Shown piece after piece: positions 33,592 through 43,500 of a stretch of DNA of 64,000 bases. The stretch is from DASXUL01 sp036504855 (lineage in GTDB: Bacteria > Armatimonadota > DTGP01 > JAKQQT01). Both the position numbers and the translations under genes were made by a program. The first letter of the stretch is position 1; each line of letters begins with the position of its first letter. Location: NCBI GenBank assembly GCA_036504855.1, contig DASXUL010000089.1, positions 1 through 64,000 on the forward strand, written 5' to 3'. A model generated the notes under the pieces. The model saw only the letters and a list, made by a program, of their open reading frames with translations. It ran no database searches and was not told the origin of the DNA.

Positions 33592-35447
33592 TGATGCGGA
33601 ACCTGCGCGTACAACTACTCGCTAGCCACTTAACGCTTGTCGCGCTGATGGTGGTTATGATGGCCGGGGCAGTGGCCAATTTCCTTCACCTCGGCCGCTC
33701 GATCGATCGCATCCTGAAGGACAACTACCTAAGCGTGGAGGCCGCCCAGGACATGAAGGACGCGCTGGAGCGCATCGATAGCGCCAACGCGTTCCTTCTG
33801 GCAGACCAGCCGGCGCGCGGGCGGCAGCAGTACCAGGAGCATCGGCGGCTCTTCGAGTCGGCGTTCTCTATCGAGGCTCGCAACATCACCGAGCGCGGCG
33901 AGAGAGACGTTGTTGCCGACATCGGCGATCGGCTGTGGCCGCGGTTCCGGCGGGATACGGAACGCTACCTGTACGCTCAGCCGCCGATGTCTCGCCCGGC
34001 GGCGCGGTCGACCTATTTCAAGACGCTGCAACCTGAGTTCATCGGACTGAAGGAACGAGCGCAGAAGGTGCTGGACCTCAACCAGGCGGCGATCCTCAAG
34101 GCGGATCGGCAGGCCAAAGCCGAGGCTCGCCGGGCATCGCGCATGGGCCTCGCCCTGACAGCCATCGCTCTCGTGCTGGCCCTGTTCTTCGCGCTGCGGA
34201 TGATCCGGTCTTCGCTGACGCCGCTCAGCACCTTGGCGCGACAAGCCGAGGAGATCGGGGCCGGCCACCTGAACCAGCGAATCGAGTTGCACCGAGACGA
34301 TGAGATCGGGGCGCTGGCGGACTCCTTCAACCACATGGCGGAAAGCCTGCGCGAGGCCCACCGGAAGGAAGAGGAGCGCCTGCGCCGAGCCGAGCGGATG
34401 TCCGACGAGGCGCTGGAAAGCCTGTATGACCCTGTGGTGGTGACCGACGACGAGGGGCGGGTTGTGCACCTGAACAGGGCGGCGGAGGGGCTGTTTGGCC
34501 CGGCGGCGCGGGCGGCCGGCCGGGCGGCCGGGCAGGTGGTGGACGACCCCCGGGTAGCGCTGGCGGTGGAACGAGCGATTCGCCAGGAGCGCGTCTCGGC
34601 CGAGGAAGGCGAGAGCGCCTTCGTTACGCTGTCCACCGGGGAGAAGGAGCGAGCGTACCGGCTGCGGGTTACGCCAATGCGCGATAGCGACAGCACGTTG
34701 TTAGGCGCCGTTGCCGTTCTCGAGGACGTAACCCACCTCCGGCAGCTCGACCGCCTGAAGACCGAGTTCATCAGCGTGGCGAGCCACGAGTTGCGCACGC
34801 CGGTGACCTCGCTGCTTCTCTCGGTTCAACTCCTGGAGGAAGGCGCCGCGGGTCCCCTGAATGCCGAGCAGAGCGAAGTGGTTTCCGCGCAGCGAGAGGA
34901 CCTTGAGCGCCTCCAGCGGATGATGCGCGACCTTCTGGACCTGACGCGACTGGAAGCGAGCGTGGAGCCGCCTCGGTTCGAGATCGTCCCGCCGCGCGAG
35001 TTGGTCGACGCGGCAACAGCGGCTGTACGCTCCCAGATGGAGGAAGGGGCCCTCGCACTATCCGAGGATATCCCTATGGACATCCCTGGCGTCCGCGCCG
35101 ACCGGGCGCAGATCACGCGCGTATTGGTCAACCTGCTGAGCAATGCAGTGCGCCATACGCCGCGAGGCGGAAGGATTACCGTACGAACGTGCGAAACAGA
35201 TGACAAGGTGGCGTTCCGCGTGGAGGATACCGGCTCCGGCATTCCCACCGATTACCTGCCGCGCATTTTCGACCGCTTCGTGCAGGTTCCCGGCGCAACG
35301 CGCGGCGGAGCGGGCCTGGGCCTCTCCATCGCCAAGACGATCGTCCGGGCGCACGGAGGAGACATTCGGGCGGAGAGCGAACCGGGGCAGGGCAGCGTGT
35401 TCACCTTCACGCTGCCGGTGGCCGGCCCGGCCGAGGGGAAGGAGTAA
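33591..35447 (+). CDS. Membrane sensor histidine kinase of the kdp locus
   Basis: A 618-aa sensor kinase. Two membrane helices (LLASHLTLVALMVVMMAGAV; LALTAIALVLALFFALRM) flank a helical periplasmic domain of about 150 aa. Then come HAMP (about 205-260), a PAS domain (VVVTDDEGRVVHLNRAAEGL), a HisKA domain with H399 (VASHELRTPV) and a HATPase (NLLSNAVRHTPRGG, VEDTGSGIP, GGAGLGLSIAKTIV). It is not a KdpD kinase; it has NtrB/WalK-like layout without KdpD and USP domains. Start ATG at 33591; longer upstream readings overlap the regulator. It sits between two regulators and probably phosphorylates one or both. Confidence 0.93.
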   Translation: MMRNLRVQLLASHLTLVALMVVMMAGAVANFLHLGRSIDRILKDNYLSVEAAQDMKDALERIDSANAFLLADQPARGRQQYQEHRRLFESAFSIEARNITERGERDVVADIGDRLWPRFRRDTERYLYAQPPMSRPAARSTYFKTLQPEFIGLKERAQKVLDLNQAAILKADRQAKAEARRASRMGLALTAIALVLALFFALRMIRSSLTPLSTLARQAEEIGAGHLNQRIELHRDDEIGALADSFNHMAESLREAHRKEEERLRRAERMSDEALESLYDPVVVTDDEGRVVHLNRAAEGLFGPAARAAGRAAGQVVDDPRVALAVERAIRQERVSAEEGESAFVTLSTGEKERAYRLRVTPMRDSDSTLLGAVAVLEDVTHLRQLDRLKTEFISVASHELRTPVTSLLLSVQLLEEGAAGPLNAEQSEVVSAQREDLERLQRMMRDLLDLTRLEASVEPPRFEIVPPRELVDAATAAVRSQMEEGALALSEDIPMDIPGVRADRAQITRVLVNLLSNAVRHTPRGGRITVRTCETDDKVAFRVEDTGSGIPTDYLPRIFDRFVQVPGATRGGAGLGLSIAKTIVRAHGGDIRAESEPGQGSVFTFTLPVAGPAEGKE

Positions 35448-35452
35448 GCGAG

Positions 35453-36190
35453 ATGGCGCGAATACTGGTCATTGATGACGAACCGAACATTCGCATGATG
35501 ATCCGAATGGCCCTGCAGAAGGACGGGCACACCGTCGGGCAGGCCGCCGATGGGCCCGATGGTCTGGAGGAGTTCGGCAACGGGAGCGCGTGGGATCTGG
35601 TTCTGCTCGATCAGCGCATGCCTGGAATGGATGGCCTGGCGGTTTTGCGCGAGATGCGCTCCCGCGACCCGAGGGCGCGCATCCTCATGATCACCGCCTA
35701 CGGGACAATCGATCTGGCGGTAGAGGCGATGAAAGCGGGAGCCGCCGAATTCCTGCGCAAGCCGTTCACGCTGGACGTGCTGCGGGGCGCCGTGCAGTCC
35801 GCCACAAGCGAGGCAGCCGGCGTTGACGGGAACCGCGAAGGCACGGTCATCAGCTTCACCACGCTGAACGGGTTCCGTATCGAGTCGCACCGGACGCCCG
35901 GAGAGCGGAGCGGCAGCGACATGGTCTATCACTTCGTTGTCCGCAGCCCGGCTGGCGAGGCGAAGGCGTGCGCGGTGCGACTCCCGGCCTACGTTGTTGA
36001 ACTGGTGAAGGCGCAGGCGGGATGCGAGCAGATGCCCGGCGGGGACGCCTTCTGGCAGGGGTTTTGCGAGGAGGCGCTGGCCAACTACGTGTGGCAGAAC
36101 GCCCAGGCGCCGGTGGAGACGCTGCTGGTTGAGGAGTTTACCACCGGTCTGCGACGTTGGACGGACTCCGTCCTGGCATCAAGGCGATAG
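35453..36190 (+). CDS. Response regulator with unknown output domain (copy 2)
   Basis: A 245-aa paralogue of the regulator at 32803. The receiver has D53 (LLDQRMPGMD), MITAYGTID and FLRKPF. The C-terminal part shares the TLNGFRIESHRTP block and FWQGFCEEALANYVWQNAQA with copy 1. No DNA-binding domain is visible. AAGGAGTAAG precedes the start, which is 5 bp after the kinase stop. Two receiver copies around one kinase suggest a branched output or a phosphate sink. Confidence 0.85.
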   Translation: MARILVIDDEPNIRMMIRMALQKDGHTVGQAADGPDGLEEFGNGSAWDLVLLDQRMPGMDGLAVLREMRSRDPRARILMITAYGTIDLAVEAMKAGAAEFLRKPFTLDVLRGAVQSATSEAAGVDGNREGTVISFTTLNGFRIESHRTPGERSGSDMVYHFVVRSPAGEAKACAVRLPAYVVELVKAQAGCEQMPGGDAFWQGFCEEALANYVWQNAQAPVETLLVEEFTTGLRRWTDSVLASRR

Positions 36191-36199
36191 GAGGCTTCC

Positions 36200-37357
36200 G
36201 TGCACGCCGATAGCCGACCCACGGAGAACCGGCCCGATCCCGACGAGGTCCTCGCCCGCGTCCGGCGGGAAGAGGACCGGCTTTCGCGCGGCCGCCTGAA
36301 GGTGTTTCTCGGCTTCGCGGCGGGAGTGGGCAAGACCTTCGAGATGCTAAGTGAAGCCCGCCGCCGCAAGGAGCGCGGGCAGGACGTGGTGGTCGGGTTC
36401 GTCGAGACGCATGGGCGACGAGCGACCGAGGAGCAAGTGGGAGACCTGGAGGTCATCCCGCGCAGGAAGATCGAGTACCGAAGCGCGACATTCGAGGAGA
36501 TGGACACAGATGCCGTCCTGGCGCGCCGCCCGCGCGTGTGCCTTGTGGACGAATTGGCCCATACGAATGTCCCCGGCTCCGAGCGGGAGAAACGCTGGCA
36601 AGACGTGGAGGCGCTGCTGAAGGCGGGCATTAGCGTGCTCACCACCATGAACGTCCAGCATCTGGAGAGCCTCAACGACACGGTCCACGACATCACCGGC
36701 GTGTGGGTTCGGGAGACGTTGCCCGACCAGGTGCTGCGTGAGGCAGACGAGATCATGCTCGTGGATATCACCCCGGAGGCGCTCATGAACCGCCTCCGGC
36801 GGGGCGACATCTACAAGGCGGACAAGGTCACCCAGGCCCTCCACAACTTCTTCCGCGAGGGCAATCTCTCCGCACTGCGCGAGATCGCCATGCGCGAAGC
36901 CGCCCACAATGTGGACGAGCATGTGGCCGAATACCGGCGGGACAAGCACATTGATGGGGCCTGGGCAACGCAGGAGCGCATCATGGTATGCATCAGCCCC
37001 ACGCAGTCTTCGCTCCGCCTCGTTCGGAGGGGGTGGCGCATGGCGCAGCGCCTCAAAGGCGAGGTTGTGGCGGTCTACGTGGAAGATGGGCCCGCCGACG
37101 ATCGGCAACGGCAGGTTCTGAAGGACGATTTCGCGCTCGCCGACCGCCTGGACGTGCCCATCGTGACGCTCCACGGCGACGTGGCCGCGGAGCTTGTGCG
37201 CTACGCCCGACAGCACAACATGACCCAGGTGGTAATCGGCCACTCCAGCCGTTCGCGACTTCAGGAATTGATGCACGGCTCCGTTGTGAACACCCTCACC
37301 CGCGAGTTGCGGGCCATCGACATCCTCATCGTCGCCGCTCCCCCCGACGACCAGTAA
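36200..37357 (+). CDS. Stand-alone KdpD N-terminal and USP protein
   Basis: A 385-aa protein matching only the cytoplasmic first part of KdpD. The KdpD domain carries a Walker A (GFAAGVGKT, K45) and a Walker B-like VCLVDELAHTN (D117, E118). Residues about 250-380 form a universal-stress-protein domain (ERIMVCISPTQSSLRL, VVIGHSSRSRLQELMHGSV). The membrane helices and kinase half of full KdpD (about 890 aa) are missing, and the protein ends cleanly at a stop. GTG start after GGAGGCTTCC. In some bacteria this part senses c-di-AMP or K+ stress through the USP domain (family knowledge); here it may act on the separate kinase (inference). Confidence 0.92.
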   Translation: MHADSRPTENRPDPDEVLARVRREEDRLSRGRLKVFLGFAAGVGKTFEMLSEARRRKERGQDVVVGFVETHGRRATEEQVGDLEVIPRRKIEYRSATFEEMDTDAVLARRPRVCLVDELAHTNVPGSEREKRWQDVEALLKAGISVLTTMNVQHLESLNDTVHDITGVWVRETLPDQVLREADEIMLVDITPEALMNRLRRGDIYKADKVTQALHNFFREGNLSALREIAMREAAHNVDEHVAEYRRDKHIDGAWATQERIMVCISPTQSSLRLVRRGWRMAQRLKGEVVAVYVEDGPADDRQRQVLKDDFALADRLDVPIVTLHGDVAAELVRYARQHNMTQVVIGHSSRSRLQELMHGSVVNTLTRELRAIDILIVAAPPDDQ

Positions 37358-37433
37358 CCGTTCCGGCCCGCCGACGGAACAACGGCCCCAGTGGGGGCAG
37401 AAATCGCCACACAGAAACCCTCTAGCGTGTAAC

Positions 37434-37494
37434 CTAATGAGCTGGGCCGCGGTATGATAGGCATGGGTTCGCATTCCAGCTAATGAGCGTTAGC
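37434..37494 (+). promoter_or_regulatory. Repeat-rich upstream region of the giant gene
   Basis: The 9-mer CTAATGAGC occurs at 37434 and 37480, 46 bp apart, around a TATGAT box (37453-37458) that could be a -10. GCTAA (37479) and TTAGC (37490) also form a short dyad. No good -35 is seen. Confidence 0.3.
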
Positions 37495-37509
37495 AGCGAG
37501 ATGGGTTTA

Positions 37510-37519
37510 CCCCCCCCCC
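37510..37519. repeat. Ten-cytosine tract 61 bp before the giant gene
   Basis: A run of ten C residues in the 5' leader or promoter of the 11.6-kb gene. Homopolymers of this length slip during replication and can vary expression. Nothing like it was noticed elsewhere in the window. Confidence 0.6.
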
Positions 37520-37579
37520 AATGCGCTCGTTCTGGAACCCTCTCTTTGCGTGACCGTTGTTTGTTCGGAGGAATGCGCT

Positions 37580-40500
37580 GTGGTTCGACTGCTTAGCGTC
37601 CGCCGCCTTCTGGCGCCCCTTGTCCGGCTATTCCCTATACTCATGCTCCTTCTGGCCGCGGGCTCGCCGCCCGCACGGGCGGCCGTCATCTATGTCTGGT
37701 CGCATGCAACCGGCGCGGCGGACGGCGCCTCATGGGGCAGCGCCTTCACCACAGTGCGGGAGGGCCTGAATGCCGCTCAGCCCGGCGACGAGATCTGGGT
37801 GGCCGCGGATGCCTACCGGGAACAGGTCTCGCTGAAGGACCGCGTCGCCTTGTACGGCGGGTTCGCCGGCACGGAGACCGCCCGCGACCAACGTTCGTGG
37901 AACCAGCACAGCACAACCATCCTGGACCCGACGAACGACCGAGTCCTCGTAACGGCGCCGGCGGGCGTCGGGCGGCAGGCCGTGATGGATGGCTTCACGC
38001 TGATGTCTGGCGAGCCGGCGCTCCTCTGCGACGGCGGCTCTCCAACCGTGCGCCACTGCACCTTCCACAACAACTTCGCTTACTCGGGCAGCACGAACGA
38101 CGACAAAGGCGGAGCTTTGGCATGCCGGAACGGCGCCGCGCCGCGCATCTCCAACTGCCTCTTCGCGATCAACACCGCCACCCTGGGCGGGGCGCTCTAT
38201 TGCGCCTCGTCCTCGCCGGAGTTGGTCAACAACACCTTCGTCCAGTGTACCGACCATAGCGCCTCGGGGGGACCGTCCGGCGGGGCCATCTATATCACCG
38301 GCGCGGTCGCCGCTCCGGTCTTTGTGAACAACATCGTCACTCATTGCGGCCTCGTGGCGATGGACGCGGCAGCCCCGGGGCAGGCTACGTTCCGCAACAA
38401 CCTCTTCTACTCCAATTCCACATCTACGAGCGGAGGCCCCGCATCGACGTTTCTGAACCTGCCGGATCCCACTGGCGCGAACGGCAACATCAGCGGAGAT
38501 CCCAAGTTCGCCAGTTACGGCCACGCCAATTACCACATCCAGGCGGATTCCCCGGCGCGCAATGCAGGCGACAACGCCGCCGTCATGCCGGAGGAATCGG
38601 ATATCGACGGCCAGTCCCGCATCCAGGGCGACACGGTCGACATCGGCATGGACGAATCCGACGGCACGACCTACGACGATCCGGCGTTGATCATTCACGT
38701 TCGCCCGGATGGGAACGATGCCCTGGACGGGCGGACCTGGGCCACAGCGCAGAAGACGCCCTCGTTGGCGGCCGCCGGGCTTTACCTCGGTGATGAGCTA
38801 TGGGTTGCGGCAGGCGTCTACACATCCGGCGGCCTGCATCTGCCCTCCGGCGTTGGCCTCTACGGAGGCTTCGCCGGAAACGAGGAGACCCGCGACAGCC
38901 GCGACCCCGTTAAGAACGGCGTCACAATCGCCGCGCCAATCTCCGCAAGCGGAGGCCCCCAGGCATCGCCGACGGTTGTCGATGGGCTCACAGTGGACTG
39001 CAGCCGGTCTTCCCAGTACGGGTTGCAGATACTCGGCGGATGGTCGAACGTCCGCCGCAACACTTTCCGGGACCTCACCAACACATCTCGAGGCGCGCTC
39101 CAGATCGCCGGCAGCGCCTCCGTGGTGCAGGGAAACACATTCCTCCGCAACAGGTCGTCGAACGGCGGAGCCGTATACGTTGCCTCCAGCCTTGATGGCG
39201 GCCAAACCGGTTACGGCGTGTTGGCTCTCACGCTGGTGGACAACGTCTTCGACGGCAACTCCGCCTCTGACGGCGGCGCGGTGTACCTGAACGGCGCCAA
39301 CGCCACCGTGGCCAACAACGTCTTCCTCCGCAACACGGGGACGCGCGGCGGCGCCTTGTTCTCCAGCAGCGGCGCACTCAAGCTCACCAACAACACAATC
39401 GTCGCATCGGGGTTCCCCGGCGCCGGCGGATCCAGCGGCGCTGTGGCCCTGCTGGGTTCGACCGCGGCCACCATTGTGAATAACGTCTTCGCCTACAACT
39501 CCATCGTCTTCGGCGTGAACGGCGCGGCCCCAGTAATCGCCCACAATGGCTTTTACCGCAACGCCACGTACCTGTATAACAGCGCGGCTGTACCGCCGAG
39601 CACTGACGGCAATCTTTCGGCGGACCCGCGGTTTGCGGACATACCGCACGGCGACTTCCACATCCAACCGGATTCCCCGCTCCGGGACGCGGGAGATGAT
39701 GCCGTCGTTAGCGCCGGCGATGTCGATGTCGACGGCCAGCCGCGCATCCAGGGTGGTCACGTCGACATTGGCGCCGACGAGTGCGACGGCTCCATCCGGC
39801 CCGCCGGACCACAGTCGATCATCCGGGTAAGCCCGACCGGAGACGACGCCAACGACGGGTCCGACTGGACCAAGGCGAAGAAGACCGTTCAAGCGGCGCT
39901 CACCGCCGCGGGAGCGGATGGCAGCGAGGTGTGGGTGGCGGCCGGCACGTATTCGGAGCTTGTTAGCGTGCCCGCCTTTGTCTCCCTGTACGGCGGATTC
40001 GCGGGGACCGAGGTGGAGCGCAACCAACGCGATCCGCGCGCCAACGTCTCCACGCTGGACGGCGCTCTCTCTGGCCCCATCGTAACGCTGCGAAATCCGG
40101 CGGCGCTTGGCGTGGACGGTTTCACCTTAACGAGGGGGCGCCCGCAATCCGGCGGCGCCTCCGCCGTTCTGTGTTCCGGCGCGATGGCGGCCATCGCCAA
40201 CAACGTCATCACCGACTGCGTTGCGCCGGCCATTCTGCTGAATTCCGGCGCAAGCCCTGCTATCCGCGGCAACTCGCTGCGCGCGGTCGCGGCGCCCGCA
40301 TCCGGTTCATCCAGCGCCATCTACGCGGTGGCGGGAACGGCCCCGCTCATATCTGAGAACATCGTGTCTGGCAGCGCCGTCACTTGCATCCAGATGCTGG
40401 GCGGCGGACTGATTGCCACCAATACGTTGGCCATGAGCACATCGTCGGCGGCGGCCATCATCCTCGGAAGCGCCTCCACGTCGCCGGTGGTCAACAACAT

Positions 40501-43500
40501 CATCGCCATGGGGAACGGCTATGGCGTTGCCGGCGGGGCGAACGCGCCGGGGCTCGTGCGCCGTAACTGCATTTACGGCAACCGGATGGGCGCTTATTCC
40601 GGCTTCTCATATGCGGCGGGAACGGATACGAACCTGATCGCGAACCCGCGCTTCGCCAATGTGCCAGCCGGCAACTTCCACATCCAGCCGGATTCGCCTT
40701 GCGTCAACGCGGGTGAAGACGCCAGCGTGATCCCTGGCGACACGGACATGGACGGCCAGCCCCGCATCCAGGGCGCCCATGTGGATATCGGCGCCGATGA
40801 GTCTGATGGCGCCAACTGGCCCGGCTTCGTGGTCTACGTGAGGACCGACGGCGACAACGCGAACGACGGACGGACGTGGGCGGCAGCGAAGCAGACGGTG
40901 CAGGCCGCGATCGACGCGGCCTTCGCGGCCGGCGGCGGCGAAGTCTGGACGGCGGGCGGATCTTATGTGGAGCAGATCACCCTCAAGTCCGGCGTCGAGC
41001 TGTACGGCGGATTCGCGGGAACTGAGACGTTGCGCGCTCAACGCGATACCGCCAAGAACGCATCCATCTTGGAAGGCGACCACAAATCGCCCGTCGTAAA
41101 GGCGACAACGGGCATCGGCGCCGACGCGGTGCTGGACGGGTTCACGATCCAGAACGGCGGCTCGCAGTATCTACCGACGGCGAAGGGCGCCGGGCTCAAT
41201 ATCACCAGCGCTTCCCCCATCATCCGGAACAACGTCATCACCGGAAACGCTGCATCGGTAGGCGGCGGCATCTACGTGGCCAGCGGCGCGCCGCTGATCG
41301 AGGGCAACACGTTCTCAGGCAACCTGGCGGGGCAGGGCGCGGCCATCTACCTGGCTGCCAGCGGCAACGCCGTCATCCGGAACAACACGATGACGGGCAA
41401 CACCGCCAGGGGCAGTTCCGCTTCGGGCGCCGGGATCTACAGCCTGTCCGCATCGCCGGTCATCTCGGGGAATACGCTCCGCGACAACCACGCAACGAAC
41501 CCCTCCACAGTGTCCGGATCCGGAGTGAATGGCGGCGGCATTTTCGTCAACAAAGGCACGGTTGAGATCACGCGCAACGTCATCTCCGGCAATGAGGCGA
41601 CCACCGGCGGCGGCGGCCTCTATGTGGCGGGGGCAACCGGCACGATCTTCGCGAACGCCATAAGTGGCAACTTCGCCTCAACGGGCGGCGGGTTGATGCT
41701 CAACGCCGCCGCGCCGCAGGTCGCCAACAACATCATCTCCGGCAACGGCGCCGCTTCGGGCGGCGGCCTCTACCTGATGGTGGCATCTCCGGCGCTGGTG
41801 AACAACACTGTTGCCGGAAACTCCGCTCCAGATGGCGGCGCGCTATACCTGGCCGCCAGCTCAAACCCCGCGATTGCCAACAACATCCTCGCCTGGAATA
41901 CATCCGGCGTGTTCGGCGTATCCGGCGCGGCGCCGACGTTCCGATCGAACATCCTGTACGGCAACGCGGCCTATTCCGTGCGAAACGTTCCGGACCCCAC
42001 CGGCGCGAACGGCAATCTCGCGGTGGACCCGCGCCTCGCGGCGCCCGCCTTCGGCGCCGTCCACATCCAGCCCGACTCCCCGGCGCGCGATGCCGGCGAT
42101 GCGAGCGCCGCGCTGGGCGACGTCGACGTCGACGGGCAGGCGCGCATCCAGGGCGGCGGCGTGGACATCGGCGCGGACGAGTCCGACGGTACGGTGTGGA
42201 CCGCCGCGCCGCCCGTTGTTCGCGTGAGCCCGGCGGGCAGCGACGCCAATGACGGCTCTGATTGGAGCCACGCGAAGCTAACCGTGAAGGCAGCGCTCAG
42301 CGCCGCGGCCTCCCAGGGCGGCGGCGAGGTATGGGCGGCCGCGGGGATCTACTCCGAACAGGTGACGGTTGCGCCGTTTGTTCACCTCTACGGCGGATTC
42401 TCCGGACGAGAGACCGTCCTCAAACAGCGGGACTTCCGCCGCCGCGCCAGCGTGCTTGACGGCGGGGGCGTGGGGCCGGTGGTAACGCTGCAGAGCGGCG
42501 CGTATGGAACGGTATCCGGGTGGACGGTTCGCAACGGCCAGGTGGCGTTGCAGACCGCGCCATACTCCGGCGGCGGCATCCACGTGGCGTATTCCGGCGC
42601 CCTGGTGGCGGACAACATCATCGTCGGGAACTCGGCGCCGAGCGGAGGCGGCGTTGGCGTGGACCACGGGTGCCCAACCATCACGCGCAACCAGTTCATA
42701 GCCAACGGGACGCCCGATAGTACGCTCGGCGGCGCCGTGTCCCTGGGCACGGGCACGACGGCGCGCCTGGTGGACAACACGTTCATCGGCAACGCGGGGA
42801 CATACGGCGCAGCCATCTTCACCTACGCGAACGGCTCGGTGATCGCCAACAACACCATCAGCCGGAACCCGTCTCTGTCGACCGGTACAGCGGTGTATGT
42901 GATACGCGACCAGCGGAACCCCGCGGCAACCGTGGCGGTGACATTCGCGAACAACATCGTGGAAGGCAGTTACGCCGGGCTATCCGTCTCCGATGGTTCA
43001 GGCACGGGCGTCATCGCGCGCAACAACTGCATGTGGGCCAACAAGACCAACTACGCCGGAATCACAGACCCCACCGGACAGAGCGGCAACTTCACCGCTA
43101 ACCCCTTGCTCGCCGACCCCGACTCGGGCAACCTGCATATCCAGCCGCTATCTCCCTGCGTGGGCGCGGGCGATGCCGGCGTGATCTCCGCGGGAGATCA
43201 GGACATCGACGGGCAGGCTCGCATCCAGGGCGCCGGCGTTGATATCGGCGCGGACGAGAGCGACCTAACGCTCTGGAAGAACGAATTGCGGGTGCTTCGC
43301 GTTTCCCTGACAGGCGACGACGCCAACGACGGCGCCTCGTGGGCGAAGGCGAAGCGCACTATCCAGGCGGCTGTGGAAGCGTTTGGGCCGGAGGGCGGAG
43401 AGGCGTGGATCGCCGCGGGCGTGTACAACGAACGCGTGACGCTGCGCCCCTACGTTCGCTTGCTGGGCGGATTCCAGGGCATTGAGGGACTGGCGAGCCA

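Noticed and set aside
36200..37357. KdpD-N as a broken kdpD pseudogene
   Set aside because: The frame is intact, both motifs are preserved, the stop is clean, and no kinase remnant follows; a separate kinase lies just upstream. It is best read as a functional stand-alone protein.
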